Shown: piece after piece, positions 1 through 8,841 of the stretch
Layout of the letters: each line of letters starts with the position of its first letter
Position numbering within the stretch: position 1 is the stretch's first letter
Source: Polyangiaceae bacterium
Lineage (GTDB): Bacteria; Myxococcota_A; Polyangia; Polyangiales; Polyangiaceae
Assembly (NCBI GenBank): GCA_009780955.1
Contig: WQZB01000005.1
Location: 41,198 to 105,197, forward strand
Reading direction: 5' to 3'
Length of the DNA: 64,000 nt
Program-made: the position numbers and the translations under genes
Notes under the pieces: model-generated
The model's input: the letters and a program-made list of their open reading frames with translations, nothing else
What the model was told of the DNA's origin: nothing
The model's database searches: none

Positions 1-16
1 CCTCGGCCTCTCTTTC

Positions 17-88
<72 letters not shown>

Positions 89-162
89 CAACGAACTCCA
101 CACGTCGCGAGTCCCCTACGTCGATTGGGTCGATTGCTCTGCACGAGCAGGCAATCGCAGCG

Positions 163-2382
163 TTGCGCGAGCTGCTTGCCGGCTTCGAGCGTGCCGAGCG
201 TGCAGGCAAAGCCGCCGGTGGCGCGGTTCTCGGTGACGTTCGGAACAACCCCCGCCATCGTCAAGAAATCTACCTTGGGCTCGTGACTGTGCTGATGCGC
301 ATGGTCTTCGTGCTCTACGCCGAGCCGCGCGGTCTTTTGCCGAGGGAAAGCGATTTGTACTCGCTTGCCCGCCTGCATGCGCAGTTGCTTGAAGACTGCA
401 AGGCAACCGGGACAGGCGGGAAAACGGGAGCAAGCGCGCTTGACAATCGCTGCGGCGCGTGGGCATGCGTCATCACACTTTTTCGCGTTCTGTACGACAC
501 TAAAAAGGGCGCGCTTTTCAATCCCGCCACCTATCCATTCTTGGATGCCCGACCGCACGTAAGCGACGGCGTGGTCTTTCGCGTTCTCGATCACCTCCTG
601 GTGCCGAACGGCGAGCGGCTCGAATACGAAAGTGTCGACGTCGAGCAAATCGGCGACGTGTACGAAGGGCTAATGGGCTTCGAGCTACGAGTCACGCAAG
701 GCGAATCGCTGCATCTGCAACCTAGCGAGGAGCGGCGAAAAACGGGAAGCCACTACACTCCGCGCAGCCTGACGCAACTCGTGGTGCAAACAACGCTGCG
801 CCCGATCCTCGATGCCCTTGGCCCACAACCAACACCGGGGCAGATTCTCGCCCTCAAGATTTGTGATCCTGCGATGGGCAGCGGCGCATTCCTCGTCGAA
901 ACTTGCCGTCAGCTTGGCGATCACCTCGTGGCTGCATGGCACCGCGAGCAACCCCCGATGCGCAATGAGAATCCAGACCGCTTTCAAGTTGACGCGAGAT
1001 CGAGGCGGCCGGCGAGGAGCGGACCGGAACAGCCTGCTTCGGCTTTGAGGACCGCACCGCAGCCGCCAACGAAGAGATCGCGTCAAATCGAAAGCGGTCT
1101 TGCACGCTGCATGATCGCGCAGCGTTGCATCTACGGCGTCGACAAGAACGAGCTGGCCGTGAGCCTCGCGCGCCTGTCGCTTTGGCTCGTCGCCTTCGCG
1201 AAAGACCATTCGTTCACGTTCGTGGATCACGCGCTTCGACAAGGCGACTCGCTGATTGCATTCCACTGGGAAATCGAGTTCCCCGAAGTTTTCGACCATG
1301 GCAACGGAGCGGGCTACACAAGTGGGTTCCATGCCTTTGTCGGCAACCCGCCGTGGGTGTCTTACGCAGGCCGAGCCGCGCAGCCACTCGATGAGGCGAA
1401 GCGCGCCTATTTCAAAGAGTTCTACGAATCTTTCGGCGGGTACCGAAACTTGCAAGGAATGTTCGTTGAGCGCTGTGCAAAGTTACTTCGTGCCTCCGGA
1501 CGCCTGGGGCTAATCCTACCCAGTTCGATGTCTGAGCAAGACGGCTACAGCCCAACCCGCTTGGTGCATGATCGGCTCTGCGTTTGCGACGACGATCTTC
1601 CTGATCTCGGCGAAAAAGCCTTTGCGGGCGTGTTCCAGCCATGCATGCTGCTAAGGTCCACCCGGCGCGCGTCGCCCGTTACCATCAACGTTGCTGCATG
1701 CTGGCCCATCGAGCGCCCTGATCTCGATGCCGCGTCGCGTGCTCTCATGGCAAAGATGAATCGGCCACCTTTGCCAGAGTGCCTTTTCGGTGAGCGCGGT
1801 CTTCAGTCATCACGCGATGACACCGGACACTTGACCACTGCACGAAATGCGATCCATTCGGTGCCGCTGCGTGTGGGTGGCGACATCGAGCCGTTCCTTC
1901 TCAAGCCACCGTCGCAATTCGCGGACCCAGCGTGGTTCGGCACGAGACTTCGTTCTGCCGGGCAGTGGGCGGAGGTTCGCGTGCTCATTCGGCAGACGGC
2001 GCGCTTTCCAATAGCAACGCTTTCCGATGGCACTGCCTTCCGCAACTCAATCCTCGCCGGGTTTGCGAGCATTGATTATCCGGCTGAATTTCTCGTCGCG
2101 TATCTGAACTCAACGCCGATTCGTTGGCTGCACTACGTCCGATATCGCGACGCGCGCCAAGGAATGCCGCAGATGAAGATCGGGCACTTGCGCGCGATGC
2201 CGTCGCCGCCGGCTGGCTCCCTGGTTGCCGATCTGGCCAGGATGGGACGCGCCCTGTCGTCTGCCAACGTTGGCCTTCTTCCGAGCGCACACAACGCAAT
2301 CGATGACGCCGTGGCCCGTGCGTTCAACCTTACGAAGCGCGAACGCGCGCTTCTGAAAGCATGGGCAAAGGCAACTCGATGA
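163..2382 (+). CDS. Eco57I/PglX-like N6-adenine DNA methyltransferase, 5' end unclear, repeat inserted in frame
   Basis: Adenine-specific DNA methylase of the large class linked to type IIG or BREX-like modification systems. Visible motifs are SAM-binding motif I DPAMGSGAF near residue 235, catalytic NPPW near 395, and a C-terminal target-recognition-like region. Family A repeat 976-1099 is translated in frame (about residues 272-313) between motif I and the conserved segment starting LARCMIAQRC, so the protein carries about 41 foreign residues. The frame is open from position 31 inside tRNA-Val with no ATG; TTG 163 is only the first reasonable start. Relatives I recall are longer at the N terminus and between the two motifs, so this is probably a truncated copy of uncertain activity. 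It overlaps the next methylase by ATGA. Confidence 0.75.
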   Translation: MRELLAGFERAERAGKAAGGAVLGDVRNNPRHRQEIYLGLVTVLMRMVFVLYAEPRGLLPRESDLYSLARLHAQLLEDCKATGTGGKTGASALDNRCGAWACVITLFRVLYDTKKGALFNPATYPFLDARPHVSDGVVFRVLDHLLVPNGERLEYESVDVEQIGDVYEGLMGFELRVTQGESLHLQPSEERRKTGSHYTPRSLTQLVVQTTLRPILDALGPQPTPGQILALKICDPAMGSGAFLVETCRQLGDHLVAAWHREQPPMRNENPDRFQVDARSRRPARSGPEQPASALRTAPQPPTKRSRQIESGLARCMIAQRCIYGVDKNELAVSLARLSLWLVAFAKDHSFTFVDHALRQGDSLIAFHWEIEFPEVFDHGNGAGYTSGFHAFVGNPPWVSYAGRAAQPLDEAKRAYFKEFYESFGGYRNLQGMFVERCAKLLRASGRLGLILPSSMSEQDGYSPTRLVHDRLCVCDDDLPDLGEKAFAGVFQPCMLLRSTRRASPVTINVAACWPIERPDLDAASRALMAKMNRPPLPECLFGERGLQSSRDDTGHLTTARNAIHSVPLRVGGDIEPFLLKPPSQFADPAWFGTRLRSAGQWAEVRVLIRQTARFPIATLSDGTAFRNSILAGFASIDYPAEFLVAYLNSTPIRWLHYVRYRDARQGMPQMKIGHLRAMPSPPAGSLVADLARMGRALSSANVGLLPSAHNAIDDAVARAFNLTKRERALLKAWAKATR
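976..1099 (+). repeat. Family A REPIN/MITE-like element, copy 1 (inside methylase)
   Basis: A 124-bp copy beginning GACCGCTTTCAAGTTGACGC and ending with the imperfect inverted repeat TCAAATCGAAAGCGGTC. It is one base longer than the copies at 7015 and 7755 because of an extra C in the GGCGGCCGGCG stretch. It lies wholly within the methylase reading frame and introduces no stop. Confidence 0.93.
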
Positions 2383-3314
2383 GTGCCCCTAAACTTTTCT
2401 GGCCTGGCAAAGAGCGGGCTCTGAAATCGCGTCCAATCGGAAGCGGTAAAGCGCCAAAAGTGTGGATGGCCGAAGGCTACGGTCGTCTCATCCACGGCGA
2501 CAATCTCGCGGCGCTCGAGTCTCTCTTGCCGGAGCTGACAGGCAAGGTAATGCTCGCCTATCTCGATCCGCCGTTTCTCACGAACAGGGCGTTTCGAACG
2601 CACGGGAATGAATTTGCTTTCGACGATCGCTGGTCGGGGCGCGCCGAATATCTCACGGCGCTCGGTCAGCGCCTCGTGCTCGTCCGCGACCTCGTCGCGC
2701 CAAACGGCTCGGTGGTCATCCACGTCGACCCGAAGATGAGCCACTACATCAAAGTGCTTGGCGACGAAGTCTTTGGCGACGATGCCTTCGCGAGCGAGAT
2801 CATTTGGCGATACCGGCGCTGGCCGAGCAAAACTTTGAATTTTCAGCGCGTGCACGACGTGCTTTTGCGCTTCCGAAAGGATCCGAAAGCAAAGCCTCGC
2901 TTCAACATGCTTTACGAGCCGCTCGCGCCGTCAACGGTCGCAACGTGGGGCACGAACAAGCAGCGTGCTGTTTTTGAAGCCAACGGGCGCCGCAAGCGCT
3001 CGCAAACAACCTCTGAAAAAACCAAGGGCGTGCCCATGGGCGATGTGTGGGACATCGGCATCATCGCGCCGGTATCACGCGAACGAACGGGCTACCCGTC
3101 CCAAAAGCCGGAAGCGCTGCTCGATCGGCTCATCACCTCGCTCACCGATCCGGGCGACATGGTGCTCGACCCCTACATGGGCAGTGGAACCGCCATTGCC
3201 GTTGCTGCCAAGCGCGGACGCATGTTCGTGGGCATTGACGAGAGCGATGTCGCTCAAGAGATCGTCCGCACGCGGCTCGTAGCAGCGGGCGTGCAAATGG
3301 CCGGCGCCGCCTGA
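2379..3314 (+). CDS. Site-specific DNA-methyltransferase (adenine-specific, beta-class order)
   Basis: A 311-residue DNA adenine methyltransferase of the type III Mod/N4-N6 family. Catalytic motif IV DPPF (about residue 63) precedes SAM-binding motif I DPYMGSGTA (about 264), the order of beta-class enzymes. The ATG at 2379 overlaps the upstream TGA as ATGA, which I prefer to the in-frame ATG at 2361. Translational coupling suggests the two methylases act together. No Res-type helicase or separate endonuclease gene follows, so this may be a solitary or decayed modification module. The C terminus ends normally before a family B array. Confidence 0.88.
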   Translation: MSAPKLFWPGKERALKSRPIGSGKAPKVWMAEGYGRLIHGDNLAALESLLPELTGKVMLAYLDPPFLTNRAFRTHGNEFAFDDRWSGRAEYLTALGQRLVLVRDLVAPNGSVVIHVDPKMSHYIKVLGDEVFGDDAFASEIIWRYRRWPSKTLNFQRVHDVLLRFRKDPKAKPRFNMLYEPLAPSTVATWGTNKQRAVFEANGRRKRSQTTSEKTKGVPMGDVWDIGIIAPVSRERTGYPSQKPEALLDRLITSLTDPGDMVLDPYMGSGTAIAVAAKRGRMFVGIDESDVAQEIVRTRLVAAGVQMAGAA

Positions 3315-3351
3315 CCAATTTCGATTTAAAAGCAAGCATTTTATTGCATTC

Positions 3352-3476
3352 GTAGGGGCGCCATTCATGGCGCCCAACCGCTGGCGGATCGCCGATACCG
3401 AGAGCGCGCGATGAATCGCGCCCCTACAACCAACAAAACGCACATTCGTAGGGGCGCAGCATGCTGGCGCCCCTAC
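3352..3476. repeat. Family B palindrome array (three units)
   Basis: Three GTAGGGGC-type palindromes. 3352-3375 has a GCCATTCATGGC core. 3403-3426 has a GCGATGAATCGC core and ends GCCCCTAC. 3448-3476 has a CAGCATGCTG core. The last two are separated by the linker AACCAACAAAACGCACATTC, seen again in other arrays. The array fills the gap between the second methylase and the GH13 gene. Confidence 0.9.
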
Positions 3477-3488
3477 CGCGCGCCGCGC

Positions 3489-6400
3489 GTGAACGAGTCG
3501 CAGGCTGCGATCGCAACGCAAACCAAAGGGCTTTACCTTTTCAGTCCTTTTGGTCGGCCTCGAGCGGAGCTAAAAGCTCAGATCATGCACGCAAGGAAAA
3601 CCGCTCGTGACGCGTACCTTCCGACGCGCAACGACGACGCGTTCTTCACTCCCCGCGGCGATATCACCTTCGCCGGCACCACGGCAGCACGCGTTTTCGC
3701 CCATCGCGTGAACGAAACCGACAGGCGCTCAGGAGAAGCGCTTTTGCGCCCCGCCGAGCTCGCCGCAATGGCGCTCGTGCACGAGATCTTCCACGTTGTC
3801 ATCGAGCTATTCCGAAAGCGTCATCCCACGAGCTTCGAGCGTTTGCTCGCCAAGCTCGACGTCGATCTCGCGGGCACCACGCGCGAAACGGTGCTCGCGT
3901 TTTTGCACACGTTTCCTCCTCCTGCCATCTACAGCCACGTGCGCGGCGACGGCAACGAAACGCCCGAGAAGCTCGTTACCCGCGAAGGGCGCAAAGCCGA
4001 AGACGTGTTCACCGAAGAGGTGCTGCTTCTCTGGCTCGTCAATCAGAACCCGGCGTACGATCCGGTGCGCAGCATCGTCACCGATTACGATCTCGGCCAC
4101 GCCTACCAAGCCTTGGTGCGCGAGGCGCGAAGCCACTTCGACAGCGAAGCGCCTTTCGGACCGCGAGGTCAGAGCCTCATCGATTTGCTCCTCGAACCAA
4201 GCCGCCGCAAACCGAAGTCGATTCTCGAACAGCTAAAACTCATCGAAGAAGAATGGGGCCAAGCCCTTGGACTCGACCAGCTCGATATCTGGCGACGCGT
4301 GCTTTGGGCACGCGACTTTTTGAACGAAGAGGGCAAGTACTTCTATCGAGGTGGCCCTGGCCCAGGCTCGCCCTTGCTCGACGCGATGCGTTTTCGCCGC
4401 TCGGAGGCAGAGCCAAAGGCATTCAGTGCCGATCTCGATTGGATGCCGCGCGTCGTGCTCATTGCAAAAACGGTTTACGTGTGGCTCGACCAGCTCTCGA
4501 AACAATACGGCCGGCACATCGAAAGGCTCGATCAGATCCCTGACCAAGAGCTCGACATTCTGGCTTCGCGCGGGTTTTCAGGGCTCTGGCTCATCGGGCT
4601 TTTCGAGCGAAGCCTGGCGTCAAAGAAGATCAAGCAAATGCGCGGCGATTCGGACGCGGTGGCTTCGGCCTATTCGCTCAAGTCGTACGACATTGCTTGG
4701 GAGCTTGGCGGTTTTGCCGCTTACGAGAACCTCAAGCACCGCGCATGGCAGCGCGGTATTCGCCTCGCGGCTGACATGGTTCCAAACCACGTGGGCATCG
4801 ATGCCAATTGGGTCATGAACCACCCCGACTGGTTTTTGCAGGCCGATCATCCGCCGTTTCCGAGCTATCGCTTTGGCGGCGCCGATCTCAGCGACAACGA
4901 TCGCGTCGGAGTTTTCATCGAGGAGGGCTACTGGTCCAACACCGATGCAGCCGTTACTTTCCGCCGTCACGATCGGCACACCGGCCACGATCGCTATTTG
5001 TACCACGGCAACGACGGCACGAGCATGCCGTGGAACGACACCGCGCAGCTCGATTACACCAAGCCCGAGGTTCGCCACGCGATCATCGAGACAATCTTGC
5101 ATGTTGCACGCATGTTCCCGATCATCCGCTTCGACGCGGCGATGACGCTCGCGAAGCGGCACTTCCAACGCCTTTGGTTCCCGCTACCCGGCAGTGGCGG
5201 CGCCATTCCTTCACGCTCCGATTACGCGCTGACGCAGGAAGAGTTCGACCGAAGAATTCCCGTCGAATTTTGGCGCGAGGTCGTTGACACGGTCGCCGAG
5301 CGCGCCCCCGATACGCTTCTTCTTGCTGAAGCGTTCTGGATGATGGAGGGCTATTTCGTTCGAAGCCTGGGCATGCACCGCGTCTACAACTCGGCGTTCA
5401 TGAACATGCTCAAGCGCGAAGAGAATCAGAAATACCGCGAAACGATAAAAAACGTTTTGGGTTACGAACCTGAGATTCTCAAGCGCTTCGTCAACTTCAT
5501 GAACAACCCTGACGAGGAAACGGCGGCCGTTCAGTTCGGCGGCGACGACAAGTACTTCGGCGTGTGCGTGCTCATGAGCACCATGCCGGGCCTGCCCATG
5601 TTTGGTCACGGCCAAATCGAAGGCTTTCACGAGAAGTACGGAATGGAATACCGACGCGCGAAGTGGGACGAGCGACCCAACGAAGGCTTCGTGGCCCGCC
5701 ACGAGCGCGAGATTTTCCCGCTTTTGAAGAAGCGATATCTCTTCAGCGGTGTCGACCGATTCGCGTTCTACGACTTCGTGGCCGATGGCGGCGGTGTCGA
5801 CGAAGACGTGTTCGCGTACTCGAATCAAGTCGGCGACGAGCGCGCAGTTGTATTTTACAACAATAAATTCAAAAGCGCGCGCGGGCGCATCCACACGAGT
5901 TGCCCGTCGCTCGGCGAAGACGGGCAAGGGCGCACGACTCACATCGCCAACGTGCTTGGCCTTTCCGCGGCAGGCGGCGATTGGATGCGCTTTCGCGACA
6001 TGACCAAGGGGCTCGAATATTTGCGTCACGTGGCCGACATTGGCGGCGGCTTTTTCTGGGAGCTTGGCGCGTTCAAGTACCACGTTCTGATGGAATTCCG
6101 CAGGGTCACGGCCACCGCGGAAGAACCGTGGGACAATCTCGCGGCCTCACTCGGTGGCCACGGGGTGCCTTCGCTCGACAGGGCCCTCGTCGAGCTGCGT
6201 TTCAGGCCCGTACACCAGCCGCTCGCGCATGCGCTTTCGCGAGGACATGTCGACTATTTGCTCTCGGGCTGGGATGACAAAAAACGAAAGGTGAAAGACG
6301 ACGTGCTCGCGGCGTTGGGCGAGCGGCTCGGTCACTTTGCCGACGGGCTTGGATACATGCGCGGTGATCTTGCTCCGAACGTGCGAAAAGGCGTGCTCGA

Positions 6401-7031
6401 CAAGGCGCGTGCACGCTTCGAAGTCGTCATGAGCATGGCGCACGCGCCATCGGACGACTCGCAGCCATCGCATAAGCCGCCGAACGCCGTCAAACCGGAA
6501 GAGGCGTCCGCACAGCAATCGCAGGATTCCCTCAAACCGGAAACCGCATCCATGTACGTTGCGCCGTCGGTGCTCGTGCGGTGGGTAGAGCTGCGAGCGG
6601 CTGTCGACATGATCAAGACAGTCGAGGCAATCGCAGCCACGCCTGCAGGCATTGTTTCGTCGTGGGAGCTCGCTCTGCCGGTGACGAGTGCGCAGGGCGA
6701 CTCGTACGAAGCGCAGCTCGAAGCAACCTTGGTGTTACTCGCTGCAACTCTGCCCGAGGCGCCGTTGCGCCAAACCATGCGTGCGGCGCTGTCCGATACG
6801 CGCGGTGTGACATTTCTCGGTGTACACGACGCAGGCGGAGAACGCTGGCTCGTCAAAGAGCGCTTCAACGAGCTTGCAGCCGCCCTTGCCGAGCGCAACG
6901 TCGCGCTCGGCATCACGAGTCGCGCGATCGCGCAAAGCCAGGCAACCGAAGTTGCGGCCATCGCCGATCGCGAGGGCTATCGAGCCGCCGCTATCGAAAA
7001 AGCACTAGCAGCCAGACCGCTTTCAAGTTGA
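3489..7031 (+). CDS. GH13 alpha-amylase family glycosyl hydrolase, about 1180 aa
   Basis: Large multidomain enzyme predicted to act on alpha-glucans. A roughly 300-residue helical N-terminal region precedes a GH13 TIM barrel. Barrel motifs include DMVPNHVG, the nucleophile aspartate in IIRFDAAMT (about D549), the acid/base glutamate in LLAEAFW (about E614) and a NNPDEE stretch near 674 in place of the usual NHD. A C-terminal region of unknown role follows. No signal peptide is visible. Start options are GTG 3489, just past the family B array, or ATG 3585; the frame also opens upstream inside the repeat. The last codons and the TGA lie inside family A copy 2, so the tail RPLSS is repeat-encoded. 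Confidence 0.87.
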   Translation: MNESQAAIATQTKGLYLFSPFGRPRAELKAQIMHARKTARDAYLPTRNDDAFFTPRGDITFAGTTAARVFAHRVNETDRRSGEALLRPAELAAMALVHEIFHVVIELFRKRHPTSFERLLAKLDVDLAGTTRETVLAFLHTFPPPAIYSHVRGDGNETPEKLVTREGRKAEDVFTEEVLLLWLVNQNPAYDPVRSIVTDYDLGHAYQALVREARSHFDSEAPFGPRGQSLIDLLLEPSRRKPKSILEQLKLIEEEWGQALGLDQLDIWRRVLWARDFLNEEGKYFYRGGPGPGSPLLDAMRFRRSEAEPKAFSADLDWMPRVVLIAKTVYVWLDQLSKQYGRHIERLDQIPDQELDILASRGFSGLWLIGLFERSLASKKIKQMRGDSDAVASAYSLKSYDIAWELGGFAAYENLKHRAWQRGIRLAADMVPNHVGIDANWVMNHPDWFLQADHPPFPSYRFGGADLSDNDRVGVFIEEGYWSNTDAAVTFRRHDRHTGHDRYLYHGNDGTSMPWNDTAQLDYTKPEVRHAIIETILHVARMFPIIRFDAAMTLAKRHFQRLWFPLPGSGGAIPSRSDYALTQEEFDRRIPVEFWREVVDTVAERAPDTLLLAEAFWMMEGYFVRSLGMHRVYNSAFMNMLKREENQKYRETIKNVLGYEPEILKRFVNFMNNPDEETAAVQFGGDDKYFGVCVLMSTMPGLPMFGHGQIEGFHEKYGMEYRRAKWDERPNEGFVARHEREIFPLLKKRYLFSGVDRFAFYDFVADGGGVDEDVFAYSNQVGDERAVVFYNNKFKSARGRIHTSCPSLGEDGQGRTTHIANVLGLSAAGGDWMRFRDMTKGLEYLRHVADIGGGFFWELGAFKYHVLMEFRRVTATAEEPWDNLAASLGGHGVPSLDRALVELRFRPVHQPLAHALSRGHVDYLLSGWDDKKRKVKDDVLAALGERLGHFADGLGYMRGDLAPNVRKGVLDKARARFEVVMSMAHAPSDDSQPSHKPPNAVKPEEASAQQSQDSLKPETASMYVAPSVLVRWVELRAAVDMIKTVEAIAATPAGIVSSWELALPVTSAQGDSYEAQLEATLVLLAATLPEAPLRQTMRAALSDTRGVTFLGVHDAGGERWLVKERFNELAAALAERNVALGITSRAIAQSQATEVAAIADREGYRAAAIEKALAARPLSS

Positions 7032-7137
7032 CGCGAGATCGAGGCGGCGGCGAGGAGCGGACCGGAACAGCCTGCTTCGGCTTTGAGGACCGCACCGCAG
7101 CCGCCAACGATGAGATCGCGTCAAATCGAAAGCGGTC
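7015..7137 (+). repeat. Family A element, copy 2 (full, 123 bp)
   Basis: Full copy with terminal inverted repeats of about 22 bp. It sits between convergent genes and contributes to both stop codons. TGA 7029-7031 of the glycosidase is inside its left arm, and the TGA of the minus-strand lipoprotein gene (7136-7138) overlaps its right end. Confidence 0.95.
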
Positions 7138-7681
7138 AAAAGAACTTGCCGAGGTTATCGACTGCGGTGCCCAGCGATGAAAGGCTACTTTTTAGCCCTT
7201 CGCGTGCCGTGGTCCAACTATCGTTCGGCGCGCTGTTCAGCGCATTGAGTTTTGATTGCGCCTCGCCTCGCGAAGACTGGTATTTCGTCCATTCCGTATC
7301 AAAGGCCACTTTCTTATCGCCCTGAAAGCTTTGGGCCTTCTTTTTGTATTGGTTCGCCGTGGAATCAAGAATGTCGATTCGTGTCCTCGCCGAATTGGCC
7401 ACACTCTGGCGGTCTTGAGCGATTGCCGACTTTGCGTCGGAAACGTCTCTCTGCGCATCGGCAACGTCGTGTTGGCCACGGGTCACGGCCGCGGATCTGT
7501 CTTCTCCATATTGCGCATCGACCGAATTGACGTTCTTGCGCGCGTCGACCTGGGCGCTCGTGAGCCTTGACTCCGCCGACGCGAGATTCTTGCTCAAATC
7601 ATTTTTTTGGGAACACGCCACGAGTCCGAGCGCGAGTGTCGTACCAACAGTAACCGTTGCCATTCGTTGGATTGCCTTCAT
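7136..7681 (-). CDS. Coiled-coil lipoprotein
   Basis: A 181-residue predicted lipoprotein. The signal peptide of about 22 residues ends in the lipobox LVAC, so the mature protein would be attached to a membrane from Cys23. The rest is charged, low in hydrophobics and heptad-like, consistent with a coiled coil, with stretches such as ADAQRDVSDAKSAI. No enzyme motif is seen. It lies between two full family A elements. Its stop codon is formed by the GA of the GACCGC end of copy 2. Function unknown. Confidence 0.82.
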   Translation of the reverse strand: MKAIQRMATVTVGTTLALGLVACSQKNDLSKNLASAESRLTSAQVDARKNVNSVDAQYGEDRSAAVTRGQHDVADAQRDVSDAKSAIAQDRQSVANSARTRIDILDSTANQYKKKAQSFQGDKKVAFDTEWTKYQSSRGEAQSKLNALNSAPNDSWTTAREGLKSSLSSLGTAVDNLGKFF

Positions 7682-7754
7682 GACCTACTCCTTCGCAAAG
7701 TGCGCGTGCTGCGTCCCGATGTCGGGTGCGAGCGCCGTGCCGCGATTAGACCCG

Positions 7755-7877
7755 GACCGCTTTCAAGTTGACGCGAGTTCGAGGCGGCGGCGAGGAGCGG
7801 ACCGGAACAGCCTGCTTCGGCTTTGAGGACCGCACCGCAGCCGCCAACGACGAAATCGCGTCAAATCGAAAGCGGTG
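7755..7877 (+). repeat. Family A element, copy 3 (full, 123 bp)
   Basis: Nearly identical to copy 2, with GAGTTC for GAGATC near the left arm and a final G in place of C. It lies in the gap between the lipoprotein start and the HAD gene end, about 11 bp from the HAD stop. Confidence 0.95.
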
Positions 7878-7887
7878 CGCGCTGCCG

Positions 7888-8628
7888 TCACATCCCGCGC
7901 GGCACCGCTGTCCGGCGCGTTCGCATACCTCCGAACCGCGGCGCGGCAGTCACGGCGTCATGGACGCCCTTGGCGATGGGCGAATCATCGAGCCGAGACG
8001 CCAGCTCCGCCGGTCCGTCGTAGATCGCGATAGCGCCTTCGAGCTCTGCGTCTTTCCACCCACCCGTGCGCAGCACAATCGCCGCGACTCCTGCACGTTT
8101 GGCTGCTGCAATGTCGTACGGCGTGTCACCAACGAAAACGGCTTCTTCGGCCGGAACACCGATGCGCCCGAGTGCTGCGTCGACGAGATCGGGATCGCCC
8201 TCGGCTTGGTCGACGTCCTCCATTGTGACCACGTAGTCCATCAGATCGGCAACCGCCGCAACCCGGAGCAGATGATCGAGATCGGAGGCCAACGCCAGCG
8301 TCACGGCCACGCACGAAAGACCGCGCGAACGCACTCGGTCGACAAGCACGCGAGCGCCCGGCAAAGGACCAAGGTCGGGCAAATAGTGCGCCTTGAATAC
8401 GGCCGAGCGATGTTCGGCGAGCGCGCGGCCTTCGAGCGAGTCTGCATCGATGTCGACCAGCTCGCGAAGGAGCCGAGCTTGGCTCATGCCGATTCGCGAT
8501 CGCACATGCTCGAAGGGTACGCTTTTTCCGTGCCCCCGCAGAGCGTCGAGCCATGCGTGGGCGTGCGCGTCGTTGCTGTCGAGAAGCGTTCCGTCGATGT
8601 CGAACAGGACGGCCCGAATTCGCGCCAT
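7888..8628 (-). CDS. HAD-superfamily phosphatase (phosphoglycolate phosphatase-like)
   Basis: A 246-residue haloacid dehalogenase-type hydrolase. Motif I DIDGT (residues 10-14) carries the nucleophile and acid aspartates. A helical cap follows, and the final motif VGDTPYD supplies the magnesium-binding aspartates. The substrate is probably a small phosphorylated metabolite and cannot be fixed from sequence. ATG 8628 is directly before the conserved N-terminal strand. The gene follows btuF on the same strand after a 213-bp gap. The last residues are arginine-rich and approach the family A copy. Confidence 0.85.
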   Translation of the reverse strand: MARIRAVLFDIDGTLLDSNDAHAHAWLDALRGHGKSVPFEHVRSRIGMSQARLLRELVDIDADSLEGRALAEHRSAVFKAHYLPDLGPLPGARVLVDRVRSRGLSCVAVTLALASDLDHLLRVAAVADLMDYVVTMEDVDQAEGDPDLVDAALGRIGVPAEEAVFVGDTPYDIAAAKRAGVAAIVLRTGGWKDAELEGAIAIYDGPAELASRLDDSPIAKGVHDAVTAAPRFGGMRTRRTAVPRGM

Positions 8629-8841
8629 TGCTTACCTTTCGTTACGCCTTGGCCTGCATTGGCACGCGGCATTCAAAAGAATGCAGTGGACGTGCCTTGC
8701 GCACATTTGAGTGCACCGCAAAAGTCGATGAGATTACGGGCGAGATCGCGCGCTTTCAAAATGCTTCTACGCACGAAATTCGAGGCGAGATGCATCGGGT
8801 GAGGCGAGACAGCTTTCGCTCCACACCCCGCGGCACGCAGA

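Noticed and set aside
3352..3476. Family B arrays as integron attC cassettes
   Set aside because: Units lack attC core sites and cassette genes, and there is no tyrosine integrase; they resemble simple palindromes.
3780..3830. HEIFH (HExxH-like) motif in the N-terminal region of the GH13 protein, as if a zinc peptidase
   Set aside because: It lies in a helical domain that in related glycosidases, as I recall them, reads DEILH at this place. No third ligand or peptidase fold is visible.
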